NCBI GenBank assembly: GCA_000499405.2
Contig: HG738137.1
Location: 16,603,601-16,667,600 of the forward strand
DNA length: 64,000 nt
From: Onchocerca volvulus
Lineage: Eukaryota; Nematoda; Chromadorea; Rhabditida; Onchocercidae
Reading direction: 5' to 3'
Shown here: piece after piece, positions 27,820 to 42,000 of the stretch
Layout of the letters: every line of letters starts with the position of its first letter
Numbering within the stretch: position 1 is the stretch's first letter
Notes under the pieces: generated by a model
The model's input: only the letters and a program-made list of their open reading frames with translations
Databases searched by the model: none
Told to the model about the DNA's origin: nothing
Translations under genes and position numbers: made by a program

Positions 27820-30800
27820 GAGCGGCGAAGATTGTAGCAGAATTATTGAAGTTGACCATCAAATTAAATCATTTTCATCGAAATATTTCATATCCCATAT
27901 TGCTTCTTAGTCAAAGCTATATCGATGATGGAAAAAAACAAAAAAAAAAAAAGGAAGGAGAAGAAAAGCGAAAAATGTGATAAGGAATTTGCCGTCTTCG
28001 TTGAAAAAAAAAAAAAAAAATTATCAAAAAAAGAAACAATCAAATTTGAAAAAAAAAAAAAAAAAAGAAAAATTATTGATGAGAAGAAATTTGCTAACGA
28101 CTTGTTCTCATTTCCTTATCTTTTTTTTCTTATTTGATGTAAATAGCAGAAAAGAATATAATCGTTAAAAGAAAAAAAAAAAAAAAAAAAAAACATTTAT
28201 GTGAGAATTTTATTACACTTTGCAAAATGAACTTTTATAAATGTCCGATGAAAAGCTATTGAAATAATTCTTTTATTGATAATAACTAATAAGGATAATG
28301 ATAATTGTAATAATAATGATAAATACATTGATAATGATAATGATAATGGCAATTATGATAATTCATAATGATACTCAAATATCTTTTGATTATAATGATG
28401 GTTGTTGATAAGCGATAAATCTTGATGATCAATAAATGATTTAGGATATTTAAATTATAGAAAACGAATAATACTAGGTCCTGATGATGATGATAATCAT
28501 GGTATTTTAATATTGATATCAATGATAATGGATTATTATTTTTATATATTTGGCTTATTTCTTTTCTTTTTCAACTGATATCCTATTTTCAAATCTGGTA
28601 CTATAAAAAGAAATAGTTCGGAAATTAAAATATGTTATACAATGATAAGATTGATAAGAAGAAAAAATTCCACTTGATACATCAAGAAATCGCTATTAGC
28701 GAACTTTGTGGAACAAAAAATCTTGCAAATTCATAAATATATTCTGTTTCTTTGCATATTAATTTTTTATAAATAGTTTTTTTTTCTTTCTTTTTTTAGT
28801 CAGCATCTATTTCGAGAATTTTATCGATAATCGATCGATAAGATTGAAACATTTTTCATTAGATGGTCTCAGTATTTTGGTGGGTTTTTTTTTTTTTTTT
28901 TTTTTTTAAATTATCACTGAACAGCAGAATATTAATTTTAACATAGTTCAATTTTTTTTTTGCAGGTATGAAATTCTTTTGGAAGAGAAGTTCTGAAAAG
29001 AAATTTAAACTAGCAATTTTTTTTCTTTTTTTTTCTTTCTCCACTACTGTAATTCTTGAATTATTACTTTTTGGTACACTTTTCCAAAAATTGCACTTAC
29101 ATTAAATTAACAAACCGATGTAGGTTCATTAACAAAATTAATGAAATTTGAAAGGTTTTTAGTGAAATAATGAACTTACTAAAGGATCAATAAATGGGAG
29201 AAAAAAAAAAGTACAAAATAGTAGCAAATTAATAATTCAAAGAAACAATTAAAAATGGTTTTGTGCCTTGTTGTGCCTTGGAAAAAAAGAAAAAGTTATG
29301 TTTGAAGTTTTTGCTTTTTTGTCATATTTCATCGATTTTAAAATGAATTTATGTTAACTAATTGTTCATTTTGTAAAATTTTGTTTTTAAAATGAATGTA
29401 TAACGAAAAAAAAAAAAAAAACAACCCATCCAATTATTTTAAGTTTATTTTTAACATTCTTTAAATTTTTCTTCAATATTTTTAATCTTTATTAGGAAAA
29501 TACAAGTAAATGATTTTTTAGTAAGTCAAGATTTCATGGATAAATTTAGGAGATTGAGAATGAAAATAATTATTTAATTATTCAAATAGTGCATATTTGT
29601 GATTTCAATTCTCATTTTCAATGAATTCATTTTAATTCGATGATTATTTTGCAAATTCAATTCTAATTTGAATATCAAGATGTATGCTTTATCGAAGTTG
29701 TTAAATTGATCAAAGTTTGATAAGGACGGAAAGTATGGTTCGATATTATCATCAAAAATTTTAATTAAGCATTTGCCGTTTGTTAATTATTCAAATGCTA
29801 TATAAATGTTCCGAATAAATATACTGTAAGTTTGATTTAACGAAAAAAAATCTTTTCAATTCAATTTTTCAACATTTTAAATTACAGTCAAAAAAAAAAA
29901 AAAAGTCCCTTTTTCTTCAACATTTTCAGATTGCAATTAAATTTTTCTCAAATCTTTCAATTCAATTTTTCAACATTTTAAATCACAATCAAATAAGTTC
30001 GTTTTTCTTTTGCTTCCCATTCTTTTTTTTTTTTTTTTTTGTCATTACATTGCCGATAATTTTTTGCATCACACAACATTTTAATATTTTCGTCGTTTTC
30101 TTCAAAAAAAAAAAAAAAAAAAGCTGAAAGAAAATTTTATCGTCAATAGTCTAATATTGGCCTCAATCTTTCTTTTGTTTACAATGCCTTTCGAAATTAA
30201 ATTTAAAAAAAAAAAAAAAAAAAAGGATGTATTTATAAGATAAGATATTCGCCAAAATTCCTCAATTTTTGGTGGCAGAAAAATTTTTTACAATAATTTT
30301 CTAAATTGTAAAAAAATTAAAATCTTTTTATTGCAGCTATATGTATCGATAATTGTGCATAATTTGAGAAAAAAAAAAAAAAAAATTCGACATTTGCAAA
30401 TTGACAGAAAATTTTGAGATTTTTCTATTTTAGATTTCTTTTTTTTTTTTGGATTGCAAAATTTAGACTTTTTTCTTTACCTATTATAATCTTTCAATTG
30501 TTTTTTCCTTCTAAAACTGTCATTCAAAAAGAAATGTATGAATTGAAAAAATTATAATAGAAAAAGCTTCTTTGATAGTGCAATTGCTATAATGTATTGG
30601 GAAGGGTTTTTTCTTTTTTATTAATTTTTTTTTTTTTTTTCAATACTTAAAATCCATTGCTAAAGCATTTAGTATAATTGATAGCGGAAATGATCTACGA
30701 AGAAAAGTGGAAAAATTGGCGTAAATCAAGCAAAATTTATCTCATTATCCTGTCAATCATCAAAATGGACAAATAATCAAATACTGAAAAAAAAAAATGG

Positions 30801-31387
30801 ACAAGTAATCAAATATTGAAAAATTTTGCACAGATTCAGTTAGATATGATTTCAATTATCAAATTTCTTATATATAACAGAAAGCTTAATTATTCATCAA
30901 ATTTGTTTTCTTTTTTTTTTTTTCAAATCAAATTTTCTCGAATTGTTTATTGAAAATGATGCAAAAATAAATTATATTTTTTATCTAAAAAAAAAAAAAA
31001 GTAAGCTGATAAATTTGACAATTAAAAGAATACAATAAAAATCAACAAATGAAACAAAATTTATATCTGAATCAATTATTTGAGTTAAAATGATAAGTTA
31101 ATATGATTCTTTTGACAAACTAAATATTTCATATCTTCGAATATATCGACTGTATTGTTATCAGTATCAATATAATCATTTATAATGATGATGCATTACT
31201 ATTACTTGATAAGAGATTATCAAAAAATATTTCAACTAAAATATATTTATCGAGAATCAATCCTTCGCTATTTGATCGATGAATTTCCGATAATTTTTAC
31301 TAATTACTTTACTAATTTATCAATTATTTTAGCCATACTATGATAATGCTACGCATACGATAGATTATGGAAAGAGAACTATTAAAT

Positions 31388-31431
31388 GATCAGTAAAAAA
31401 ATACTGCTAAAATCAGTATTTTTTACTGATC
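31388..31431. repeat. near-perfect hairpin, 18-base stem
   Basis: The left arm 31388-31406 (GATCAGTAAAAAAATACTG) pairs with 31414-31431 (CAGTATTTTTTACTGATC) around a 7-base loop, with a single bulged A. Nothing around it resembles a gene, terminator or known small RNA. Confidence 0.85.
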
Positions 31432-32827
31432 TGAATACATAAAATATATCGATTTATTTAATAAATATTAACAAATATCAGTAAAAAGGATGAAATTTTT
31501 CTTACTAATTTGCATAATAAATACTACTACTTTTATTATGAAATTAAAGTTGGAAATTTTTTTCAGAAACATTTTATCCTATTTCTTTCAACATATGCAT
31601 ATATATCAGATGTCTCTCTCTTTATCTAATATAAAAAAAAAAAAAAAAAAAAAAAGAAAATTTTATTTTTGATTTTGTTGAATAAATTTATTTCATAATT
31701 ACCAAATCAATTATTTCTTTTAATGGAAAAATAAAGGGAAGATTAGATGGCATTAATCTTGAAAAATCGATCTGACCCAATGAATCGGTTTTTTTAAAGA
31801 AATAAGCAATTAATGAAGTGAGAAGCAAATGGCAAATCTGTGAATAGTGTTTATTATTAATGACATGCATATATGATGATCAAAGATCAGTTTTTGCTTT
31901 TAAAATGCAAAAAAAAAAATTGATGAAATATATATGTAAGAAAAGGAAGAATGAAAGAATTTAAGAAGATAGAAAAATGTTGTCGATAATTGTTATTTAA
32001 ACCCTTCATTATCAAAGTTTGATTTTTCTAATGATAGTTAATTCAATTCGATCATTTAAATTATTTAACTAGCTGAAATGATTTGTTAATTGAGAGTACA
32101 AAAATTAAAAATGAAAAAAAAAGAAAAAAAACTCGAATATGATTCAGAATGTAAATAAAAAAATTAAAATTTCCAAAAATTTTAAACCAAAATGCAATTA
32201 TTTGTTAAAAATTATCGTTTTGGCGAGACAGGAAAATAAATTGGTTAAAAAGAAATGAAAAAAAAGAGAGACGAAATAAAAAAAGAAATGATAGTTTCCG
32301 TTTTGCCTGAATCTTTTATCATGAAAAAAAAAAAAAAAAATCACAACAGACAATGAAAAAAAATATCTAATACTGTAAATAATTGTAATAATGTCACACT
32401 AAAAATAAAATTCAAAGTTCATTCGAAAAAGTATGAATTTAGCATTTCGTTGATTTTAAAATTTCAAACATTTCATAAAATGTCATAAAAATTCCATAAA
32501 ATTACAATTGAAAAAACAAAAAAAACTGTATTCTGATATCGTATTAATCAAATTTAAAGAATACAACATCGATGTTTCTCAAAAAAGTTCCAGAATTTTG
32601 AAAAAAAAAAAAAAAAGATTTCAATTAAAATTCATTCCAAGTAAATTTGCCTTATTTGTAATAATCCCAAGTTTAGATGAACAAAACAACTTTAGTAAAC
32701 TCTCAAATATGGTACATTATTCAGGACCCACTTCATTTTATTAATAAATAGATGATCGATGAATATATGGACAGGACAGATGTCCTATGCATTTATTACT
32801 GTCATTGAACATGGCATAAATGTTGAT

Positions 32828-32946
32828 GTTGGACAGAAAAAGAAGTTATTCTCGAGATTGGTCGAGAAATGAGAATCGAAAATGCCGAAGTTGGACAGAA
32901 AGACAAGAAATTAGTCTCGAGATTAGTCAAGGGTCGAGAATCGAAA
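32828..32946. repeat. two-unit degenerate tandem repeat of about 60 bases
   Basis: Units starting at 32828 and 32890 share GTTGGACAGAAA, TCTCGAGATT and GAGAATCGAAA in the same order. A third partial set of TCGAGA-type words follows to about 32960. Confidence 0.7.
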
Positions 32947-35521
32947 GTCGAGAGTCAAAAGTCTAGACATGATGTAAGTCTCTCATTTCATCTTTTCTCC
33001 CTATTACTTTCGTCATTCATAAAAAGCAAGCAAATCTAAGTATGAGACAGAATTTGCTAAAATATATTCAAAATTAGCATCACATATAAATTGAATATGT
33101 CTCTCACACACTTTATGATTACATCTTGTCATTCATTTCATAGAATTTTCAATTTTTTTTAATAAAAAAAAAAAAAAAAAAAAGAAAAAATGAGTGGAAG
33201 TATCCTCTTTTATACGGTAAAGAAGACATTCTATTCAATCGTTTTCAATCTTTTTTTTTTTTTTTTGCTCAAAATTTTTTTGCTCAACTATTGACATTGT
33301 ATTTTGCAATATTTATTTAGCTTAAATTTTGCTTCAAAATCTACACAAAATTATATTTAGCTAACTGATCAAGGAAAATGCAAGATTGACGAAATGTTTT
33401 GTCGGAAAAGATTTCAACTGATCCCAGAAGGTCATTCATTTTCATTTTTCAACGATGGATTTTAACTCAACTGATCAGAATAATTTGGGTATCATCTGGA
33501 TGAAAAGAGATAAGAAAGCAAAGAAATAATTTTAAATGAGATGAATTCAGAATGATCAAAATATCGGATTATTTTTATTTTTTTTCATCTTTTCGAATAT
33601 TCTAAGTTTGAGAATTGCTTTATTTGACCAGTAAAAAAGGTGTTCGTCAAGAGGTGACACTAAAATATGATTAAAACTGTCAATCTTTTGCATCATTATT
33701 CGTTTCAAACTTTTTTTTTTTCTGCATCTTTTGCAAGATGAAAAAAAAAAAAGAAAAAAAAAACTGACACATCTCAGTATCGTCTGGTCTCTCATTTTCA
33801 ACTTGATTATTCATAATTCCTGTTTTATAAATTATTGCCATCAAACAAATCACTTTATTGCTGTAACATTAAGGATATGATTTGGAAAATTTGAAAAGTT
33901 TTTCGAAAAAAATCTTAAAAGTTGAATATTTCGTATGAAAAAAAAGGAAAAGAGAACAGAGAGATTTATGAAGGAATAAAGAATGAAACTGGATTGGTTG
34001 TAATCATTAGAACTGTCACTGATAATAATTTCAGCTTCAACAAGCAGTAAAATGAACGGATCGGATGGATGAGATGAAAAAATACACAATTGAGAAAACT
34101 TCTTCTCTCACTCAATTATCGATTAAATTTCGAATTTCCCTTTTAATACCACAAATGCAAATGCAATGAAAAGCTTTTGTCACTTTTCTAATTTCTGCAA
34201 TTTCTAATTTTCCAATTTTCTCTTCCAATTTTATTTCAATCCATTCTTAATATCATTAAATTTGTTGTACGTTCACTTTTTTTTTTTTTTTTGATTTGCT
34301 TCTTAAAGTTGCATGAAATTTTTGATTCAAATAAATTTTGATTTAAAACATAAAATTTTCAAAATTATTTTAAGAAAATGCATATTTTTCTAATCTAGTT
34401 TTTGCTTTCTACTAGTAATCGCTGAAACTGAAAAAAAAAAATCAAGCATGTTGAATTTTACGTAAATTGAAAGAAGTAAATGATAGTACGATTTTTTTGG
34501 AATAAGTACAAACTGCATGCCTTAATCTACAATTTCAAATTTAAAATTAAAAAAAAAAATAAACTGAATTTTAATAAATTTAACACATCAATATCAATAA
34601 CTACAAAACAAATTCAGAAAATAAAGCAATATAAAAAGCATCTCGTAATTACTGAAATGTCGAATTCCCTCAATTGTGATGTTAGGATAAGATTGAACGA
34701 TTCCTTTTATCTTATGAATTTCTATTGACCTTAGTTGAGTCACCATCCTGTCAACCTTACATCACCGTATTCTTGATTTCAAGCATCAAAAATCAGCAAA
34801 TTTTGAAACAAAAAAAAATGAAAAATGTCAATCAAAAAACGAATTGAACAGTTTTTGCTCGATATTTGCATTGCTGTCAATGATGGCGGGGAAATTTGTG
34901 ATGGTTACGATGCTCGACATATGACATATTCTCATCCAGAATTGAAATTGCAATTAAAAAGAGAAAGTTCTCCCGTCCCCCGACTTTCTCCTTTCCGCTC
35001 TTCGTTCCTAAGCTCTCTTCTGCAACCTTTCACCTTTCAAACAAATAAAGATGATCGACAAACACCCAAAAGGACGAAGTATTGTCATTAATTGTAGACA
35101 TGAGGGATGGATGAATGAGACAGATGACAGGTAAAAGTAAAAGATAGGTAAAAGTAGCATAGGTTATGGGACACAATACTAATTATTGTTCCTTATAAAA
35201 TGACACGATGATATTTGATATTGTTCTTTCCTTGCAAATTACAACAGATAAAACGAAACATATGAAGATGTGCATCTACATTACGTGAAATACGTGAAAT
35301 ACGTGAATACATTACGTTCTTACACATAAAGTGAGATTTTGAATTTTAGAATTAATAAAGCCTTGATAAAAACTATTTGACAAAATGTGAAGGACAAAAT
35401 GCAGGGACAAAGGTCAAAGTGTGTAACTAACTAAGCGCTTTTAATTAAGTTAATGAAACCAGCCAACCAATCATACAATGAAATAAATCGGTAGACAGAC
35501 TTAAGCATCGCATCGTCTCTG

Positions 35522-35548
35522 ACACACACACACACACACACACACACA
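35522..35548. repeat. CA microsatellite
   Basis: Thirteen ACACAC-type dinucleotides without interruption. Confidence 0.95.
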
Positions 35549-35794
35549 TCAACTCTACTATGGCTGAAAGATTAGAAAAGGGCAGAGGTCAGTTGAAATT
35601 GATGATACTAATGGACCAACTGAGAAGCAAGCATTGGTTTGGAGGAGCGGCAGGAGAATAAATTTTTAAAAAATTACCGATTTATAGAATTATATATATA
35701 ATGGTCAATTGATATCGATATACAGATTTAGTTAAACTTCTGCGATTGATTAAATTCAACTGAGTCAATTAAAGTAACATCTTTTAATTGTAAA

Positions 35795-35831
35795 AGCTGG
35801 ACCGGCCATAATTCACGTGACCGGTCCAGCT
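35795..35831. repeat. GC-rich perfect hairpin next to the inverted-repeat element
   Basis: The arms AGCTGGACCGG (35795-35805) and CCGGTCCAGCT (35821-35831) are perfect complements around a 15-base loop that contains CACGTG (an E-box-type palindrome). It is the most GC-rich stem noticed in the gene-poor block and abuts the left end of the element at 35831. Confidence 0.85.
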
Positions 35832-36010
35832 AGTCTATATAAATAGAAATGTAAATGTTCGTTTGTTCAAAATCTTAAATCTTCGAAAGTTTTCAAACAC
35901 GAGCCCTATTCGAATGCAACGTTGTATCAAAATTTTAAAGCAATTGATGAAGAACATGAATGTTGTCTGGAGATGAAAATGAACATTTACATTATTTTTT
36001 ATATAGAATA
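35831..36010 (+). mobile_element. short terminal-inverted-repeat element (MITE-like), best copy
   Basis: This 180-base unit has 30-base ends that match as inverted repeats at 26 of 30 positions (left 35831-35860, right 35981-36010). The innermost part, ATGTAAATGTTC, is perfect. The outermost bases are TA on both sides, as expected for TA-targeting transposons. There is no transposase, so it would be non-autonomous. Internal sequence recurs at 46552-46721 (reverse orientation) and, diverged, at 22606-22720. The family name is unknown to me. Confidence 0.65.
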
Positions 36011-39000
36011 CATAAGTTCGAAAATTTTAACTTACATACTCAATTTCAAGATGACGAATCTACGCATAATGAATATTATATTAATTACTTTTTTTTTTTT
36101 TGAATAACTTTTATTCATTCTTTCACGTTCGTTTATGCTATATTACATTTGCTGCCATCCGTATTATGTTTCTGAAATAGATTTGTTTAAGTTTGTTTCC
36201 TACGATAAACGAATCAACGTATTGTACATATACAAAAAGCCATAATTATTACGTGTTCTTCAAAATGAAAATTAATATATAGACATTATCATACGCAATA
36301 CACGTATAGATGTACACGTACGTTTTTACAACTTCTGATGCGTCGTTAAATACAGTCATTTGCTAAAGTGAAATTTTTTTTTTTTTTTTTTACAAATATG
36401 GTACTAATGTTAAAAATGCAAGTTGAATATTTTCCAAAAATATGAAGCATTAATTTTGATATATCAGTGATGCAAGAAATATTAACTATGCTGTCGATTC
36501 GAGAAAGTGAAAATAATCAAATAAATTTGAAAAATGAGGAATTAAAAGAAAAAACAAAAATGTTACTTATCGAAATGTCATTATTTGAAGAGAAAATTAA
36601 GTTTGAAAATTTATATTATTCACAACGAATGTTGTAGCATAGGTGTAAAAGGGAAACATTTGATATTTTTGGTGATAATGATGATAATAATGCTAATGAA
36701 TTTAATGAATTTATTAACGAAATATATAAATAATTTTATAAATTGTTGTAATTTAGTGAAAAGAAAAAAAGATAATCTTTTTTTGTTGAATGATAAAATA
36801 TCACCAGCCATTGATTTATCATCATTTGTTTATCCTCTTTAGGATTAATAATTGCTTCCCTTTTCTCCTTCTCTCTCTCTCCCCCTCTTTCTGATTGATT
36901 GATGAGAAAAACAAAATAATCCCGAGACATATCTCATTCTCAAGAATTTATAAATAAAAATATTAAAAAAACTTGAACATTTTCATAAAAGAAAAAGAAA
37001 GAAGAGAGAGGAAGAAAAGAAAAAAAAGGAATATTAGTGGATTTTTTTTCAAAAAATTCGTAAAATTTTCATGGTTTTATATATGAACGCTTTTTTTATT
37101 GCGAATGTTTTCTTACATTCCTTTCCACCAACTGTTGCAAACACTATTTTATTTTTCTTGTGAAAAACAGAAACAAAAAAAAAAATAAAAGTGACGTACG
37201 GGAGAAATATTTCTTACAAAGCATATAGCATTAATATTTTGACAAAGATAGATTACAAATTGTTCGATTCGAAGATAGAAGAACTGATAAAGTTGAAGAA
37301 GTTTTGAATAACTCAAAAAAAAAAAAATAAAGGAAAAAAGGAAAATCATCGATAACAGATAAATAGAATTAAAAAAATTCTAGAAACTGACTACAATTAC
37401 GCTCAGATTATCATTCGGAATCATTTTTTATTGTTGATAATTCTGATAATACAAGGCAAGAATTGTTGCTGAATTATTAAAGAGCAATTACTTAGCTTAA
37501 TTATCGATCATTATGATCATCAGATGACCTCGAAATTTCTGAGTGGCTAATGATTTTTGTCTCATGCATAGTCTGATCAGATTGTAATCTAATTATCATT
37601 TTTGCGTTATCATGTTATCATATGCTGATCAAGATTTTTTTTTTTTTTGTCCAATCAATACAAATGAGTTATTAAATATTATAAAAATCGAAAATCACTA
37701 AGGAAATATGCATAACATAATTTTTTGGTTTGACCAAAATAAGTAAACTAATTTTAAATTCATATTAAAAATAATAGTCGAACTAACTAACAATTTAATG
37801 GTTTTATTCAGAAAAAGAATCACACAGGTAAAAGTATATATGAAACAGAAACAAGAAAATCAAATAAATTAGTGCAAATTGTGAAAAAATAAAAATAAAA
37901 AAAATGGAATGACTATCATTATCAATCTAATTTCGTTTTAATTTTATTAAATTTGATAAGAAAACAAAGGGAATATATTCATTTCCGGAATTTTTTGATT
38001 TTTTTTTTTAATTTTAATTCATAATTATTTAATTCTACCTGTATCAATCATAACACGGAAATGTCGAGTATCCTCGAAGTTTATTGGTAAATTGGAATTG
38101 GTCAGGTCTGATAAAGATCGAAGTTTACTTTTGGCAGCTCAACCGCAGACAGAATAATTTGACGATTAGCATTTCGAAGATTATCACAAGTGTGAAAAAT
38201 TTATCGAATATATGCGCAAATATTTCGCCTTACAATTCTCCTAATTTTTTCATCATTGCAAATTTTTTTTTTTTTAAATTTAATTTTTGATTTAAATTCA
38301 ATTTGAAGTTAACTCTCCTTTTGTTGCATGAACAATTATATATATACGAGCTACAATCATAAAATTTCAATTTTTACATTTTGCTTAAAAAAAAAAATCA
38401 ACCAATGATAATTGCGCAACTTATCATTATTGTTGTAAAATTTTCATTAACGAAAAAATGACAAAAATATATTGTTGTTCCGGTGGAGGAAGAATGATAT
38501 AAAGTCAAAAAAAAATTTCGATCATATTGAGGAAGAATAAAAAAGTATTACTCTTATTAACAATAACCGGTTTTTCATTACCCATTCTTTTCCTTTCGAG
38601 ATTAATAATTGAAATTTTTGTTATAATTCAATAATGCAGTACAGTAGTTCTATTTCATATCAATGCATTTCCAAAAGTTTGAAATTTACAAAATCTCAAA
38701 TTTTTTTTTTACGAAATTTACAAAAATTTTTGACATAATTTTCGTACAATCAATAAAAAAAATTAAAAGCTACTTTACTGTTCAAAAAAAAAAAAGAAAA
38801 AAAAATGGAAAAAAAATTATTTAGAAAAATTGAGAAGTAATTTCTGAACAAATAAATTATTCATTCATTAAAAGAATGAAAAAAAAAAGAAAAAAAAATA
38901 CTTGCGATCAAAAAAAAAAAGAAATTAGAACTAAAATAAAGAAGTTTTTTTTTTTTTTTTCCTTTTATAAATTCTAAATTAGAAAAAAATGTCATGTAAC

Positions 39001-42000
39001 TTCATATAACCTTGAAGTCAAGTTTATTTCTAGTGAAAAAAAAAAAAAGTGTTAAGAATAGATTCTCTTCTTTTTTTAGCAACATGTAAAAAAAAAAAAA
39101 AAGAGAAAAAAAGTGTTGAGTTAAAAAAAAGAAAATTTTTGACATTTTTATGAACCGTTTTTTCATACTAAAAAACTTGACTTCAAGTTTTTTTTTTGAT
39201 GTAAGACATAAAATTACTTCTGAACGATTATTAACTTTGTCATTTTGTCACATCTTTATATGAGATATAGATGTGACAGGATGATAATAGTTGACAATGT
39301 TTGTAAACATGGATAAATAGAATGAATGAATCGAAGAAGATCAATCACTATGATGATGAGGCCAAGGTTACATCTGGATATAAAGGTATTGGGGACAGAA
39401 TTGTACCGTAACCAATTTACATCTAGTGATGATCGGGCGAATAAACAAATAAACAAACAAAAAAAAGAAAAAAAAAAGAATTGAAAATGTCGAAAAAAAA
39501 ATGAGAAGGAAATGTGTACAAGGAAAATTTCAAATTCATCCGTAACTGCGCGATAATTCTTATTCAAAATAGCAGAGAAAATAAATAAATAGAAATATTT
39601 GGTTGTTGAGGAAGAAAGAGACGATAGAATCTATGAAAGGATTTTTCGGAAATGATCGAAAGGATCAATAAATTACATGAGTCATTTTAAAAAAAAAAAA
39701 AGAAAACTTTGATTTTTAGTTTTTCATTAAAAAAAATCTTTTCAAAATAACTAAATTCAAAATTTGCAAGTAAAGTTATTATTAACACACATCAATGTAA
39801 ATCTATTCATTGATTTAAATGTTCAATTTAAATTTAGTTTTATGATTTATATATGTGAAATGAGAGAATTTGAATTATGTATAAAAGTAATCTTGCAAAT
39901 GCATTACAAAGTCAAATCGTAGCTTACATTTATTCGATTTCATAGTTGTCACGATAGAGAGGAATGAAATGATGCAAATTTAAAAATGATACAAGTTCAG
40001 TAAAATGATAAAGTTCAACCGTGGATAACAAATCTCACTGATAAGATGTTGTCAAATTAGATCATAGGGCATAAATGGTATCTACAATTCGATATTTTTG
40101 TTCTTAAGATTAGTTTTTCAAACTAATTCAATTCTTTTTTTCATTTGCTTATTATCAGAGGAATCTTGCAATTAATCTGTTTGCTTATTTTTTTTTTTTT
40201 CTATTTAATTTTTGATTAATTCATTTTGCAACCAAATGCTTTTTAATTCCATCTTTTTTTTTTTCGCTTTCCCAACAAATTTATCTTAATTTTTAAATGT
40301 TAAAATTTATTTGGTTATTTGATGAATTGAGATTGGGTTGATCAATTTATTCAACAGAAGATAGTTAATTAGACGATGCAAAAAGATGGAAGGTCGGATT
40401 GACGACGACCACAAAACCACAAAACCATCACCACAACGATCGTATGGGTGAGACCATTTGCAATTGTATTATTATAGTAAGAAAGTAACATTTATCCATC
40501 CAAAAAAAAGATGGCAATAAATCTTCAACGAAAATGGAAAGACAGGGCATATGTTTTGTGAAAAATTGAAAAGAGAAAAAAAGTGACAGCTCGTAATTGT
40601 GCCGACAAAAAAAAATGTTTCAAATTAAAGCTTTAGCTTTATCGGAGGTCAAAGATTTCGGAATTTCTTCTGATTCATTGCCAGACAAAGGAAAATTCAT
40701 TTTTTGAAAGCGTCAATTTCATACGATTGAATAATTTTTTGCGTATTTGCTTCTTATTTGCGAATTATATTCTTAAGGGTAACGCTTCAACATCGCAACA
40801 TCAAGCTTCAGTATTTATTTGAAAAACGGAAATTACCATAAACTAAATGAAATGAAATGAGTAAAATATCGATTTATGGTAGCAAAATATAAAATGGCAT
40901 AGTTGACACATTGCTAACTACTAATTAACTTTATGCATAATTAACAAACGCTTATAGCATGAAATACAATATTAATCTGCTTTTCTCAACCCATCTAATC
41001 AGTATTATTTATTATCCTTTCGCATCTCTCAAATATATTGAAGAGACTTAGCTAAAGCTAAACTAATTAATTGGCAGAATTGATTACTAAAATCGATAAT
41101 TTATTGCATTGCTGCTAATTATGAATTGTTTCCTTCTCTTTTCATCTATTAGAAAAGGATGCATTTTGCAAAATTTATCCGATCGGATGAATTATCATCC
41201 CTTTTAATGCTTTCCCTCATTATAGATATATAGAATAATTTATGACCCATGACCTTTCTAATCAAGGTCATCATCATTCATTGTGCCATTTCGTTTAATC
41301 CTATCACCAGATGATTAAACTCCAATCGATTCAGATTGTCTAATCCTAGTTAGTTTAATCGTCATCATTTTACATTTCATCATTTTCCAATTATTGCTCT
41401 AATCGATTTTCTTTTACAACAAAATTTAAATATCGAATAAATTATCGAAATTGAATTTAAATAGCGAAATCTTATCTATGTATGTATAATATATATTAGC
41501 AAAGGAATATGAACAAATAGAAGCAAAAAAGAAGATGTAACAGAAGATTCAATCATTTGTATCAAAATGCAATCCGATATGCCGGAAGAAGAGCAAAATA
41601 TTATGCACGAAATACGGTATTTTTTCTACAAAAGCTCTTTTTTCGAATATAAAAATGACAAGCGGTGATTATTCTGATTAGAAAAGCTCTGAACATTTTT
41701 GTTGTCATGATGATGCATTTGAAAAATTGTTTAGTAAACACGGAAAAAATATATCGCACGAAACTTATAATATCTTATCAAGCATATGGAAGATTTATGC
41801 TAAAAAATTGAAATTTTCAAACAAAAAAGTGATGGAATTAATTTGTCGTCGTTTGTTACACTAAGATTATATATAGTCAAATGTGATAAATATCAAAATT
41901 ATCATAATTATTCGATTATTAAGTATAATTCCAAGTTTTATTCAGTCATTTTACTAAACAGTTTCAATAAAGAAATGATGAAATTCCAAATATTTTGATT

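Larger units (their letters stand above)
26787..31387. other. non-coding, low-complexity
   Basis: No gene seen. It holds a TA run (27309-27334), a GGCTT pentamer array (27769-27819), many A/T tracts over 15 bases (27643-27670, 28171-28192, 28886-28908 and others) and a GATAAT-rich stretch (28262-28530). The latter makes His/Tyr-rich frames that are artefacts. Confidence 0.5.
31432..35794. other. non-coding, low-complexity
   Basis: No gene seen. It includes a two-unit degenerate repeat (32828-32946), a CA microsatellite (35522-35548), a triple CGTGAAATA-type repeat (35284-35310) and many A/T tracts. An 88-codon open frame at 34825-35091 has no splice support or recognisable motif. Confidence 0.5.

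Noticed and set aside
28262..28530. His/Tyr-rich minus-strand open frame
   Set aside because: It is the product of GATAAT-type simple sequence.
34825..35091. 88-codon plus-strand open frame
   Set aside because: It shows no recognisable domain and no splice partners, and chance ORFs of this size are common in this window.
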